The notes: generated by a model not told the origin, from the sequence alone. Positions 24,605-34,249 are shown, counted from the first letter of the stretch. The stretch is DNA of 64,000 nucleotides from Psychroserpens sp. NJDZ02 (GCF_004843725.1 NZ_CP039451.1:2858001-2922000), one strand, 5' to 3'. Numbers and translations: made by a program.

Positions 24605-27457
24605 ATGCCAAAAAATCCTAATTTAAAATCTATATTAATTATAGGTTCAGGTCCTATCGTTATTGGACAAGCTTGTGAGTTTGATTACTCCGGTACACAA
24701 GCTTTAAGATCTTTAAGAGAAGACGGAATTGAAACGGTTTTAATCAATTCTAACCCAGCAACTATCATGACAGACCCAAGTATGGCTGATCATGTATACT
24801 TGTTACCTCTTACAACTAAGTCTATTTTACAAATATTAAAAGAACACCCTCAAATTGATGCCGTGTTACCTACAATGGGTGGGCAGACCGCATTAAATTT
24901 ATGTATTGAAGCAGACGAAAAAGGGATTTGGAAAGATTTTGAGGTAGAAATTATTGGTGTAAATATTGATGCCATTAATATTACTGAGGATAGAGAAAAA
25001 TTTAGAGAGCTAATGCTTGATATAGATATTCCTATGGCGCCTCAAGCCACAGCAACATCTTATTTAAAAGGAAAAGAAATTGCTCAAGAATTTGGTTTTC
25101 CATTAATTATCAGAGCTTCTTTTACACTAGGAGGAGCAGGTGCTTCTTTTGTACATAAAGAAGAAGATTTTGACGAGTTATTAACACGTGGACTGGAAAT
25201 CTCTCCAATACACGAAGTCATGATCGATAAGGCTTTAATAGGCTGGAAGGAATATGAATTAGAGTTGTTGCGTGATTCAAATGATAATGTTGTTATTATT
25301 TGTGCAATAGAAAACATGGATCCTATTGGTATCCATACAGGAGATTCTATTACAGTGGCTCCAGCAATGACTTTAAGTGACAAAACTTACCAAAAAATGC
25401 GTGATATGGCAATCCATATGATGCGTAATATTGGTGATTTTGCAGGTGGATGTAACGTGCAATTTGCTGTAAGTCCGGATGAAAATGAAGATATTATTGC
25501 TATCGAGATTAATCCACGTGTATCAAGATCTTCTGCATTAGCAAGTAAAGCAACAGGGTATCCTATTGCAAAAATAGCAGCTAAATTAGCGTTAGGCTAT
25601 TACTTAGACGAACTAGAAAACCAAATAACAAAATCGACGTCTGCCTTATTCGAGCCGACTTTAGATTACGTTATCGTAAAAATACCACGTTGGAATTTTG
25701 ATAAATTTGAAGGAAGTGATCGTACTTTAGGACTTCAAATGAAATCAGTTGGTGAAGTTATGGGGATTGGACGCTCGTTTCAAGAAGCATTGCATAAAGC
25801 AACACAATCTTTAGAGATTAAGCGTAATGGATTGGGCGCTGATGGAAAAGGGTATAAAAATTACGAACAAATTATTGATAAATTAACACATGCCAGTTGG
25901 GATCGTGTATTTGTAATTTATGATGCCATTCAAATGGGAATACCATTAAGTCGTATTCATGAAATCACAAAAATTGATATGTGGTTTTTACGTCAATATG
26001 AAGAATTACATCAATTGCAGATTGAAATTTCTACATTTAATATTGATACTATTGAAAGAGATTTACTACTTGAAGCAAAACAAAAAGGCTATGGTGACCG
26101 TCAAATAGCACACATGTTAGGTTGTTTAGAAAGTCAAGTGTATAATAAACGTGACGAACTAAACATCAATCGTGTGTTTAAGTTGGTTGATACGTGTGCT
26201 GCAGAATTTGAAGCAAAAACACCATACTATTACTCTACATTTGAAAATGAAGTAGAAACTGCAGATGGTACGCGTTATACGCATAATGAAAGTATTGTTT
26301 CTGATAAGAAAAAAGTTATTGTTTTAGGTTCAGGTCCAAACAGAATTGGTCAAGGTATCGAGTTTGATTATTGTTGTGTACATGGGGTTTTAGCTGCTGC
26401 TGAATGTGGTTATGAAACCATCATGATTAACTGTAATCCAGAAACGGTATCTACAGATTTTGATACGGCGGATAAATTATATTTCGAGCCTGTATTCTGG
26501 GAACATATCTACGATATTATTAGACATGAAAAACCAGAAGGTGTTATCGTACAATTAGGTGGGCAAACGGCTTTAAAATTAGCAGAAAAACTATCTAAGT
26601 ATGGTATTAAAATTTTAGGAACAAGTTTTGAAGCTTTAGATTTAGCGGAAGACAGAGGATTGTTTTCTAATATGTTGAAAGAAAATAATATTCCTTATCC
26701 TGAATTTGATATTGCTACTACAGCAGATGAAGCAGCTGCCATTGCAGATGTTTTAGACTTTCCAATTTTAGTAAGACCATCTTACGTCCTTGGAGGGCAA
26801 GGGATGAAAATTGTAATTAATAAACAAGAACTAGAAGAGCATGTTGTTGATTTATTAAGACGTATGCCAGGCAATCAATTACTATTAGATCATTATTTAG
26901 ATGGTGCGATAGAAGCGGAAGCTGATGCTATTTGTGATGGAGAAAATGTGTACATTATTGGTATAATGGAACATATTGAACCTTGTGGAATCCACTCTGG
27001 AGATAGTAACTCGTTATTACCACCTTTTAATTTGGGACCTCTAGTAATGCAACAAATTATTGATCATACTAATAAGATTGCATTAGCACTTAATACTGTT
27101 GGTCTAATAAACATACAGTTTGCTATAAAAGATGATATGGTTTATATTATTGAAGCTAATCCTAGAGCCTCTAGAACGGTTCCGTTTATAGCTAAAGCTT
27201 ATGGAGAACCTTATGTGAATTATGCAACTAAAGTCATGTTAGGAGAGAAAAAAGTCACTGATTTTGATTTTAAACCTAAATTAGAAGGGTATGCTATTAA
27301 ACAACCGGTGTTTTCTTTTGATAAATTCCATAATGTTAATAAAAAATTAGGACCAGAAATGAAGAGTACAGGAGAGAGTATCTTGTTTATAGACAGTCTT
27401 AAAGACGATCAGTTTTATGATTTATATGCTAGACGTAAAATGTATTTAAGTAAGTAA
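24605..27457 (+). CDS. carB: carbamoyl-phosphate synthase large subunit, without the C-terminal regulatory domain
   Basis: 950 residues from the ATG at 24605 (MPKNPNLKSILIIGSGP). A TTG at 24578 would extend it, but a TATTTTTG -7 element at 24573-24580 overlaps that TTG and favours the ATG. Both ATP-grasp halves are complete: IGSGPIVIGQACEFDYSGTQ and its repeat GSGPNRIGQGIEFDYCCVHG near residue 570. The protein stops shortly after GPEMKSTGES, where other CarB proteins continue for about 120 residues into the MGS-like allosteric domain. It makes carbamoyl phosphate for pyrimidines and arginine with CarA, which is not in the window. Confidence 0.96.
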   Translation: MPKNPNLKSILIIGSGPIVIGQACEFDYSGTQALRSLREDGIETVLINSNPATIMTDPSMADHVYLLPLTTKSILQILKEHPQIDAVLPTMGGQTALNLCIEADEKGIWKDFEVEIIGVNIDAINITEDREKFRELMLDIDIPMAPQATATSYLKGKEIAQEFGFPLIIRASFTLGGAGASFVHKEEDFDELLTRGLEISPIHEVMIDKALIGWKEYELELLRDSNDNVVIICAIENMDPIGIHTGDSITVAPAMTLSDKTYQKMRDMAIHMMRNIGDFAGGCNVQFAVSPDENEDIIAIEINPRVSRSSALASKATGYPIAKIAAKLALGYYLDELENQITKSTSALFEPTLDYVIVKIPRWNFDKFEGSDRTLGLQMKSVGEVMGIGRSFQEALHKATQSLEIKRNGLGADGKGYKNYEQIIDKLTHASWDRVFVIYDAIQMGIPLSRIHEITKIDMWFLRQYEELHQLQIEISTFNIDTIERDLLLEAKQKGYGDRQIAHMLGCLESQVYNKRDELNINRVFKLVDTCAAEFEAKTPYYYSTFENEVETADGTRYTHNESIVSDKKKVIVLGSGPNRIGQGIEFDYCCVHGVLAAAECGYETIMINCNPETVSTDFDTADKLYFEPVFWEHIYDIIRHEKPEGVIVQLGGQTALKLAEKLSKYGIKILGTSFEALDLAEDRGLFSNMLKENNIPYPEFDIATTADEAAAIADVLDFPILVRPSYVLGGQGMKIVINKQELEEHVVDLLRRMPGNQLLLDHYLDGAIEAEADAICDGENVYIIGIMEHIEPCGIHSGDSNSLLPPFNLGPLVMQQIIDHTNKIALALNTVGLINIQFAIKDDMVYIIEANPRASRTVPFIAKAYGEPYVNYATKVMLGEKKVTDFDFKPKLEGYAIKQPVFSFDKFHNVNKKLGPEMKSTGESILFIDSLKDDQFYDLYARRKMYLSK

Positions 27458-27531
27458 TTTTCTAATTCACAGTATTTTAACAGTGTTTTTGGATTCCTTT
27501 TATTAAATTTGTTACTATTAAGGTTTAATAT

Positions 27532-27885
27532 ATGATGAAAAAACTACTTTTTACTTTACTATTATTGGTTACATTAAGCATGTCTGTGCAGAGTCAATCT
27601 GTTGCAAATAATTTAAATGGAACGACAATTGAAGACGAATTAACAGCAATGAAGGTGTATCCTAACCCGGCATCTACGACGTTAAACATAGAGTTCTCTG
27701 CTGCTGTAAAAGGCGGAGTAATTTTAGAAGTTTATAATGTGCTAGGAAAAAGAGTGTTGTTAAAAACAATGACTCAATTAAGAACGCGTTTGTCTATTGC
27801 AGAATGGAATGACGGTGTTTATTTATTAAAAATGTCACCTGTTAATGGCGGTAAATCCGTAACCAAACGTCTTGTGAAAATATAA
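27532..27885 (+). CDS. very small T9SS type A sorting-domain protein
   Basis: 117 residues. Signal peptide (1-21, VQSQS), a linker of only about 18 residues, then a complete type A C-terminal sorting domain from about 40: KVYPNPASTTLNIEFS, GKRVLLKTMTQLRT, WNDGVYLLKM and a basic end KRLVKI. Almost nothing is left as cargo. It should cross the inner membrane by Sec and the outer membrane by type IX secretion. The start may be 27532 or the next ATG at 27535. It ends at a strong terminator. Confidence 0.88.
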   Translation: MMKKLLFTLLLLVTLSMSVQSQSVANNLNGTTIEDELTAMKVYPNPASTTLNIEFSAAVKGGVILEVYNVLGKRVLLKTMTQLRTRLSIAEWNDGVYLLKMSPVNGGKSVTKRLVKI

Positions 27886-27903
27886 TATAATATTTTATAA
27901 CTA

Positions 27904-27937
27904 AAAAAAAGCCTTCATGAAAATGAAGGCTTTTTTT
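27904..27937. terminator. bidirectional intrinsic terminator
   Basis: AAAAAAAGCCTTCAT pairs with ATGAAGGCTTTTTTT around a GAAA loop, between the convergent T9SS gene and the thioesterase. Confidence 0.92.
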
Positions 27938-27970
27938 GTATATAATAGTGTTGTTTTTATAAAGCGATGG

Positions 27971-28525
27971 TTAAAAATTCTCAGGCAAATCAATCCTAAC
28001 TTTATGGTCTTGTAAAATAGGTAGATAGTCTACGTGAGAGAAATCTTGGTGATCAAACTCATACTGACGTTGTTTTTTAGTTTCCATACGCTTCAGTGCT
28101 TTTAAAAAGCGTTTGACTTCGACTTTATCATTTAAAATAAGTCCAGGAACGGCTTTAGATTTACCATGTTCATCTTTAGAAACCATGGTAAAGTAAGACG
28201 AGTTACAGTGCTTTATAATTCCCGTTTGAATATTTTCTGCAATCACTCTAATACCAACAACCATTGAGGTATTACCTACAAAATTTACAGAGGCTTTCAT
28301 AGTTACTAATTCGCCAACTTCAATGGGGTTTAAAAAGTCGACTGTATCGACACTTGCGGTAACGCAGTAGCTTTTTGAGTGTTTTGAAGCACAAGCAAAT
28401 GCGATTTGATCCATTAAATTTAAGATGTAACCTCCATGTATTTTTCCACTAAAATTGGAATGAGAAGGTAGCATTAACTCGGATATACTGATGCGCGAGG
28501 CATCTGCTGTTTTATAATCTTTCAT
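27971..28525 (-). CDS. acyl-CoA thioesterase, hotdog fold
   Basis: 184 residues. The hotdog core is visible: ISELMLPSHSNFSGKIHGGYILNLMDQIAFACASKHS (active-site region with HGG and Asp), then VDTVDFLNPIEVGELVTMKASVNFVGNTSMVVGIRV. This fits the YciA/BFIT-type acyl-CoA hydrolases that release free acid from medium- and long-chain acyl-CoA in the cytoplasm. The C-terminal 40 residues are charged and extend past the usual fold. It ends three bases before... the next gene on its upstream side starts at 28528, so the pair is tightly linked. Confidence 0.88.
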   Translation of the reverse strand: MKDYKTADASRISISELMLPSHSNFSGKIHGGYILNLMDQIAFACASKHSKSYCVTASVDTVDFLNPIEVGELVTMKASVNFVGNTSMVVGIRVIAENIQTGIIKHCNSSYFTMVSKDEHGKSKAVPGLILNDKVEVKRFLKALKRMETKKQRQYEFDHQDFSHVDYLPILQDHKVRIDLPENF

Positions 28526-28527
28526 AA

Positions 28528-28893
28528 TTAGTAATTAGATCGGCGTTCTTTATCTTCTTCTACTTTAGTAATAAAATACTTGGTGTCACCTAACCAAAAG
28601 AAGGTTTTGTAACGTTCAAAATACGTCAATTTTACAAACTTACCTTGCAAACGGTTTAAGTCTTTGATAACTTGTTTCTCTTTGTCTTCAACAGAGAATT
28701 CAAAACGTTGCGCTTCGGATACCCCTTGACTAATTTCGCCTTCCCATGTTTTAAATATAACCCCTTTGTTAGTAAACTTGACTAGCTCTCCAGCTCTCAC
28801 GCCTTCGCTGTAAGTCGCAAAATAGATAAAGCAAAAATAGCCGGCTATAATAAGGACTACAATAATTAATGTTTTTACTAAAAATTTTATCAT
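28528..28893 (-). CDS. single-pass membrane protein of unknown function
   Basis: 121 residues. One N-terminal transmembrane helix (about 5-26) is followed by a small soluble domain with SEGVRAGELVKFTNKGVIFKTWEGEI and GKFVKLTYFERYKTFFWLGDTKYFI, a beta-rich layout reminiscent of an OB or SH3-like barrel. Homologues in flavobacteria are sometimes labelled 6-phosphogluconate dehydrogenase, which nothing here supports. It lies between rmuC and the thioesterase, with gaps of 12 and 2 bases, so the three form an operon. Confidence 0.7.
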   Translation of the reverse strand: MIKFLVKTLIIVVLIIAGYFCFIYFATYSEGVRAGELVKFTNKGVIFKTWEGEISQGVSEAQRFEFSVEDKEKQVIKDLNRLQGKFVKLTYFERYKTFFWLGDTKYFITKVEEDKERRSNY

Positions 28894-28905
28894 GATATCT
28901 ATGTA

Positions 28906-30291
28906 TTAATCGTCAGATTTTGCTCGTTTTATGATGGCTTCAGGCAATGCTTTTTTAGCTTTTGCACCTAATTTTTTTATTTTTTCAACACTGGTAACCA
29001 AGTTTCCTTTACCTTCTACTAACTTATTCATCGCAGAAGAATAATCTTTTTTGGCATCGTCAATCTTTTTTCCAACCCCTGTTAAATCGACTACTAAACC
29101 ATGAAATTTATCGTAGAGCGCGCCTGCTTGACGTGCAATTTCAATAGCATTTTGTTGTTGCTTTTCATTGTTCCACATGCTATCCACCGTTCTCAAAGTC
29201 GCTAATAGGGTAGAAGGGGTTACAATAACTATATTTTTCTCGAATGCTTTATTGTATATCGAGTTGTCTGCATTTATAGCGACTGCAAACGCAGGTTCGA
29301 TTGGAATAAATAGTAGGACAAAGTCAGGACTTTCGATGTCATATAAATCCTCGTATTTTTTCTCAGATAATTGGTCGACGTGCCTTTTAATAGAATTGAT
29401 ATGTGCTTTTAAAAATAACGCGCGTTCGTCCTCTTCAGCATTAACATAACGTTCGTAATCGGTTAAAGACACCTTACTATCAATAATCATTTTTTTATTG
29501 TCAGGTAAGTGTAGTACAATATCCGGTAGTACTCTAGAGCCATCCGCTCTGGTAAAATTTTGTTGTACAAAATATTCTCTGTCTTTTTCTAAGCCAGATT
29601 TTTCAAGAACACGTTCCAAGACCAATTCGCCCCAATTTCCTTGCATTTTACTATCTCCTTTTAAGGCTTTAGTTAAATTAGTGGCTTCTTTTGTCATTTG
29701 TTGATTTAAGTCTTTTAAACCAAGTAATTGCTCTTTTAAAGCAGAATGCATGCTAATACTTTCCTTTTGTGTATCGTCTACTTTTTTCTCGAATGTTTGA
29801 ATCTTTTCTTGAAGTGGACTTAAAATGTTTTTAATATTTTCTTTATTCTGAAGGGTGAATTTCTCGCTCTTTTCATCTAAAATTTTAGTGGCTAATAGCT
29901 CAAAATCCTTACGTAATTGTTCTTGACGCAATTCGACTTCTTCGTCACGTTTTAAATTTAGTTGCTGTAAGTTTTCGAAATCGGCGTTTTTTCTAGCCAA
30001 ATCTTCATTTAAAAAATCCTTTTCACGACGGATGTCTTCACGTTCTATTTCTATTTTAGAAATAGTTTGTTTCAACTCTTGTAATTGGGTAGTAAAGGTG
30101 GTGTTTTGTCTTTCGCTTTCAGCGGAATAAAATTGTTTTAAGTCAGACAATTGCTGCTGTAAGTTAGCATTGCGCTCTTCCAAAGTGCTTTTCTCACTTT
30201 TACTTTTAAGTGTAGTGAATAGCATACCTAAATACCCACCAATAGCGGCAGCGATTAAAATAGCGATAATAAGGATGATGTTGTCGTTCAT
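28906..30291 (-). CDS. rmuC: DNA recombination protein RmuC
   Basis: 461 residues. An N-terminal membrane helix (about 4-24) is followed by a long coiled coil (about 30-210) and the RmuC domain (about 215-415) with QGNWGELVLERVLEKSGL, DIVLHLPDNKKMIIDSKVSL and ESPDFVLLFIPIEPAFAVA. The core resembles PD-(D/E)XK nucleases, with the DSK motif in place. RmuC limits recombination at inverted repeats in E. coli. This is notable because the array of hairpins lies immediately upstream of the start codon. Confidence 0.94.
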   Translation of the reverse strand: MNDNIILIIAILIAAAIGGYLGMLFTTLKSKSEKSTLEERNANLQQQLSDLKQFYSAESERQNTTFTTQLQELKQTISKIEIEREDIRREKDFLNEDLARKNADFENLQQLNLKRDEEVELRQEQLRKDFELLATKILDEKSEKFTLQNKENIKNILSPLQEKIQTFEKKVDDTQKESISMHSALKEQLLGLKDLNQQMTKEATNLTKALKGDSKMQGNWGELVLERVLEKSGLEKDREYFVQQNFTRADGSRVLPDIVLHLPDNKKMIIDSKVSLTDYERYVNAEEDERALFLKAHINSIKRHVDQLSEKKYEDLYDIESPDFVLLFIPIEPAFAVAINADNSIYNKAFEKNIVIVTPSTLLATLRTVDSMWNNEKQQQNAIEIARQAGALYDKFHGLVVDLTGVGKKIDDAKKDYSSAMNKLVEGKGNLVTSVEKIKKLGAKAKKALPEAIIKRAKSDD

Positions 30292-30416
30292 TTAATGGAA
30301 AAGTAGTTTGGTCAAAGATAGTTAATTTGTGACTCAGTGAGAAGTCAAGATATTTTATATAGTAAATGCTTGATTTTGTTATAACTGAAAGTAATTAACG
30401 GTATTATCATAGATTC

Positions 30417-31063
30417 TTTAAAACCTTAATTAGGATGTGATACTGAAACGAGTTCAGTATGACGTTGTTTATTGCTTTAAAATTGTAATTCAGATGAAGT
30501 CTGTTCTATTTAAGATGTTTTAAAACCTTAATTAGGATGTGATACTGAAACGAGTTCAGTATGACGTTGTTTATTGCTTTGAAATCGTAATTCAGATGAA
30601 GTTTGTTCTATTTAAGATGTTTTAAAAGCTTAATTAGTATGTGATACTGAAACGAGTTCAGTATGACGTAGGTTTAGTGCTTTGTAATGCTGATTTAGGT
30701 GTAGATAATTGATTGGTAGATTTTTCGAAACTTTAATTATTATGAGATACTGAAACGAGTTCAGTATGACGTAGGTTATTGCTTTGAAATCGTAATTCAG
30801 ATGAAGTTAGTTCCATTGAAGATGTTTCAAAAGCTTAATTATTATGAGATACTGAAACGAGTTCAGTATGACGTTGTTTATTGCTTTGTAATTGTAAAGC
30901 AGATGAAGTTAGTTCTCTTGAGGATGTTTTAAAAGCTTAATTAATATGAGATACTGAAACGAGTTCAGTATGATGTGGGTTATTGCTAATTCATTTTAAT
31001 TAAATTAAATATGACTCAAAAACTGGAATTATTATGAGATTCTGAAACTAGTTTAGTAAGACG
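30417..31063. repeat. array of seven 102-bp units built on a conserved hairpin
   Basis: The gap between rmuC and the BtuD-like gene (30292-31069, 778 bases) holds no gene. It contains hairpin copies at 30439, 30541, 30643, 30746, 30848, 30950 and 31038, so the period is 102, 102, 103, 102, 102 and 88 bases. Each 26-base core has an ATACTGAA arm, a five-base loop and a TTCAGTAT arm, then GACG. Copies 1-5 are identical over the core, copy 6 differs by one base and copy 7 is degenerate. The roughly 76-base parts between cores are related but clearly more diverged. Units 1 and 2 are nearly identical. Confidence 0.93.
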
Positions 31064-31069
31064 TGAAAA

Positions 31070-31867
31070 TTACTTTTTCACCCTAAAACTACCTGTTTTT
31101 TCATCGAAAACAATCATATCTTCAGGAAATAGCTTAGAAAAGGCTCCTTTTTCGATTAAATTACAAGGGGTGTCGCTTATAATATTGTCTTTTGACATGA
31201 CAATCATACTATCACAGAGTTGGATGGCTAAATCTATTTCATGAGAAGAAAATAGAATGGTTTTACCCGTTTCTTTGGTTAGTTTACGGAGTAGTTTTAA
31301 GATGTATACTTTATGATACATGTCCAGATGTGAGGTCGGTTCGTCTAGAATAATCAGGTCGGTGTCTTGCGCTAACGCACGTGCAATCATCACTTTTTGT
31401 AACTGACCATCACTAAGTTCAAAACATTTTTTATGTTGTAACTCTTCAATATTAGTTTGAATAATAGCGTTGCTAATTATAGTCTGATCAGCATCAGAAA
31501 TGGTGCCTACCCAATTAGTATACGGTTGACGTCCTAAAGCGACTAGCTCAAAAACGGTTAGGTTTTTAGCAGTTATGGGCTCGGTTAAGACCAAACTTAG
31601 GGCTTTTGCTAGTTCTAAATTAGAATAGTCTTGTAATGGTTTTTCGTTTATTATAATTGCGCCATGTAAAGGCTCGTGAACCTTAGTTAACGTTTTTAAT
31701 AATGTTGATTTTCCAATACCGTTACCACCAACTAAACCTATTAATTCTCCTTTTTTTAAAGCAATAGTAATGTTTGCCGCTATAATAGTTTGCGTTTTTT
31801 TAGTCTGATAGCCTATGGTTAGGTTATCTGTTTTAAGGATGGTATGTTGGTTTTTAGTTTCTAACAC
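31070..31867 (-). CDS. btuD: ABC transporter ATPase, cobalamin/siderophore type (BtuD-like)
   Basis: 265 residues. Walker A GGNGIGKST (47-55), signature LSDGQLQKV (151-159, LSDGQ replacing the usual LSGGQ) and Walker B LIILDEPTSHLD (about 171-182). The sequence is of the FecE/BtuD/FhuC group. It powers import through the permease encoded next to it. B12 as substrate is inferred from the riboswitch-controlled receptor divergent to this cluster; haem or siderophore cannot be excluded from the sequence. Confidence 0.82.
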   Translation of the reverse strand: MLETKNQHTILKTDNLTIGYQTKKTQTIIAANITIALKKGELIGLVGGNGIGKSTLLKTLTKVHEPLHGAIIINEKPLQDYSNLELAKALSLVLTEPITAKNLTVFELVALGRQPYTNWVGTISDADQTIISNAIIQTNIEELQHKKCFELSDGQLQKVMIARALAQDTDLIILDEPTSHLDMYHKVYILKLLRKLTKETGKTILFSSHEIDLAIQLCDSMIVMSKDNIISDTPCNLIEKGAFSKLFPEDMIVFDEKTGSFRVKK

Positions 31868-31909
31868 TATTTTATTTCTGCTTAAATTTTGCTTTGTTTT
31901 GTAGTTGTT

Positions 31910-32935
31910 TTAAAATGCCATTTTACGCTGTCTAACTAGTAACCAAATGACAACAGGCGCACCAATTAAAGAGGTAATAGCATTTATGGGTAATAAATAA
32001 TCGCTATTTGGTAATTGTGCTATACTGTCGCAAATTAGCATAATAATAGCACCAAATAAAAAGACTGCTGGTAATAGTGTTTTATGGTTTGAAGTATTAA
32101 ATACTTGTCGTGTAACATGTGGTATTGCTAAACCTATAAAAGCTATTGGTCCGGCAAATGCTGTAATTGTACCGGCTAACAAACTCGTGGCGATTATAAT
32201 TAATAAACGACTTTGTTTAATGTTTAAACCTAAACTTTTGGCATAATTTTCACCTAGTAATAAGGTGTTTAATCCTTTAATGGATAAGATGCTGAAACCG
32301 ATACCTAAACTATATAGTAATGCAAAAATCTGAAGTTCGCTCCAATCTAAATCCCCTAAACTACCAAAGCCCCAAAAAATGTATTGTTGTAATTGCTCGG
32401 CAGAACTAAAGTAGGAGAGGACACTAACAATTGCTGATGTGATACTTCCAAACATTAAACCTATAATTAAAATAGCCATGGTATCTCTAACTTTAGAAGA
32501 GACAATAAGTACTAGTAACAAGACTAAAAAACTACCTAGGCTGGCAGCAATGACTAAGCTCCATTTTGTAAGTAGGAAAGTGGCTAAAAATCCACCAAAA
32601 ATACTACTTCCCAAAATAACTAAAGCTACACCCAAACTGGCGCCAGACGTAATCCCTAATACAAAAGGGCCTGCTAATGGATTTCTGAATAAGGTTTGCA
32701 TTAATAATCCCGAAATCCCTAAACCAGAACCGACCAAAACAGCGGTTATAGCTTTGGGTAAACGATAATTTTGTATAATATATTCTTGATTAGACAGGCT
32801 ATCTGTTGCTGTAAAAAAACTACTGACTATAGTTTTTAAAGGTATAGAAATAGACCCTAAACTAATATTAACGCAGAACAGTACCAACAGTATAATTGTT
32901 AGTATTAAGAAGCTATATGAATATTTGTTTTTCAA
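31910..32935 (-). CDS. btuC: ABC transporter permease, FecCD/BtuC family
   Basis: 341 residues and about ten transmembrane helices. Family hallmarks: YRLPKAITAVLVGSGLGISGLLMQTLFRNPLAGPFVLGITSGASLGVA near the N-terminus, and AFAGPIAFIGLAIPHVTRQ (the coupling region) near 265-285. Two copies would form the inner-membrane channel with two BtuD-like ATPases. It lies between the binding protein and ATPase genes, all on the minus strand, with gaps of 89 and 42 bases. Confidence 0.88.
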   Translation of the reverse strand: MKNKYSYSFLILTIILLVLFCVNISLGSISIPLKTIVSSFFTATDSLSNQEYIIQNYRLPKAITAVLVGSGLGISGLLMQTLFRNPLAGPFVLGITSGASLGVALVILGSSIFGGFLATFLLTKWSLVIAASLGSFLVLLLVLIVSSKVRDTMAILIIGLMFGSITSAIVSVLSYFSSAEQLQQYIFWGFGSLGDLDWSELQIFALLYSLGIGFSILSIKGLNTLLLGENYAKSLGLNIKQSRLLIIIATSLLAGTITAFAGPIAFIGLAIPHVTRQVFNTSNHKTLLPAVFLFGAIIMLICDSIAQLPNSDYLLPINAITSLIGAPVVIWLLVRQRKMAF

Positions 32936-33024
32936 TTAGATCGTTTTTCATTCCGTTAACTTCGGAATCACATCCAAATATAAGCTAAGATTTAAATTGG
33001 CTGTACTTTAAATGGTCCGTGTTA

Positions 33025-34197
33025 TTACTTTAATGGTTTAAAAAAGTAAGGTGTATATTCTGGTAATAGTTCTGGATGGCAAATTTTAATAATATCTTTT
33101 AAGACTAAGTCTGGTCTAGCTAAACCGATCTCATAATATAATACACCACCTGTTTTTCCTGTCGTGTTAGAAAACGTGTAAATGGCGTTGTTTTTAAACG
33201 CATCAAATTGTGTGTAATGGGTGTTAGCTTGTTTTAAAGCGTCCATTGTTGGGTAATACGATGGGCTTAACCAAAGGTCTGCGCTTTTAGCTTTTTCAAA
33301 AACAGTTTCAAAACTTAAGGCTAAACTTCCTGTGCCTTCAGTATCTGCATATAAATAGTCCACATTAGCGTCTTTTAAAAACTGAGCTTCTGTACTTGTT
33401 CCATTGGGTAAGTACCAGACGTCTTTATGCATAGCACCACTAATTACGGTTGGTCGTTTACTAACGGTTTGTGCTAGTTTTTGCGCTGCTTTATAATCTG
33501 TTTCGATAGTTTTAAATATAGAATCGGCTTGTGTTGTTTTATTATATAATGCACCAAAAAACTTAATCCATTCGGCTTTAGCTAGTGGTGATTTTTCAAC
33601 CCAATCGCCATTATAAATTACTGGGATTCTTGCTTTATTGATTGTATTTAATGATTTACTGGTACCATCAACACCAAAACCAATGACAACATCAGGATTT
33701 AGACTAAGTAACACTTCTGTGTTTAGGCCTTCGTTTTTACCTAATTCTCTAACGCTTCCATTATCTATACGTTGTCTTGTCTTTTCTGAGGAGACATAAT
33801 CTGTTCCAGGAAATCCGATTAAGGTTTCTTCTTCATTTAATAATTCTAAAGCAGGAATATGAGTGGTCGAGGTCACAACAATACGTTTAACCGGCGTTAT
33901 GATAATACCATCATATTCGCCTTTCATAAAAGATCTTTTGGCCGCTTCTTCTTTAGAAATTAAAACATAACGGTATGTTTTTTCAGCATTAGGCCAAGGA
34001 TTATTAATTTTTAAAACCTTAAAATCACTTACAGTGGAAATGCTAAATCCTTCCGCGTAAGCAATAGTATTACTTACTTTTTGAGTTGTTGGATTTTGTG
34101 TCGGTGGGAGTTTAACAGGAATACCTTTGTCTTCTTTACAATTTAGAAAGAATAAAGCCGAGAATAGAAGTAGTAAAAAAGTTTTGTTTTGTAACAT
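33025..34197 (-). CDS. btuF: ABC transporter substrate-binding lipoprotein (BtuF-like)
   Basis: 390 residues from the ATG at 34197; a GTG at 34206 is three codons upstream. Lipobox LFFLNC (Cys20). Type III periplasmic-binding fold with ETLIGFPGTDYVSS, NTEVLLSLNPDVVIGFG, IPVIYNGDWVEKSPLAKAEWIKFFGALY and LWLSPSYYPT. This is the BtuF/FecB group, which hands a metal-chelate ligand to a BtuC-type permease. It is first in its operon and divergent from the riboswitch-controlled receptor. Cobalamin specificity is inferred from context. Confidence 0.83.
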   Translation of the reverse strand: MLQNKTFLLLLFSALFFLNCKEDKGIPVKLPPTQNPTTQKVSNTIAYAEGFSISTVSDFKVLKINNPWPNAEKTYRYVLISKEEAAKRSFMKGEYDGIIITPVKRIVVTSTTHIPALELLNEEETLIGFPGTDYVSSEKTRQRIDNGSVRELGKNEGLNTEVLLSLNPDVVIGFGVDGTSKSLNTINKARIPVIYNGDWVEKSPLAKAEWIKFFGALYNKTTQADSIFKTIETDYKAAQKLAQTVSKRPTVISGAMHKDVWYLPNGTSTEAQFLKDANVDYLYADTEGTGSLALSFETVFEKAKSADLWLSPSYYPTMDALKQANTHYTQFDAFKNNAIYTFSNTTGKTGGVLYYEIGLARPDLVLKDIIKICHPELLPEYTPYFFKPLK

Positions 34198-34249
34198 TGG
34201 TAACACGTTATCGGAATAAATTCCTTTAGATTTATATAAAATTCTAGTT

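Noticed and set aside
30417..31063. CRISPR array
   Set aside because: The repeat is a palindromic hairpin and the parts between copies are about 76 bases and related to each other, not unique spacers. No cas genes are near.
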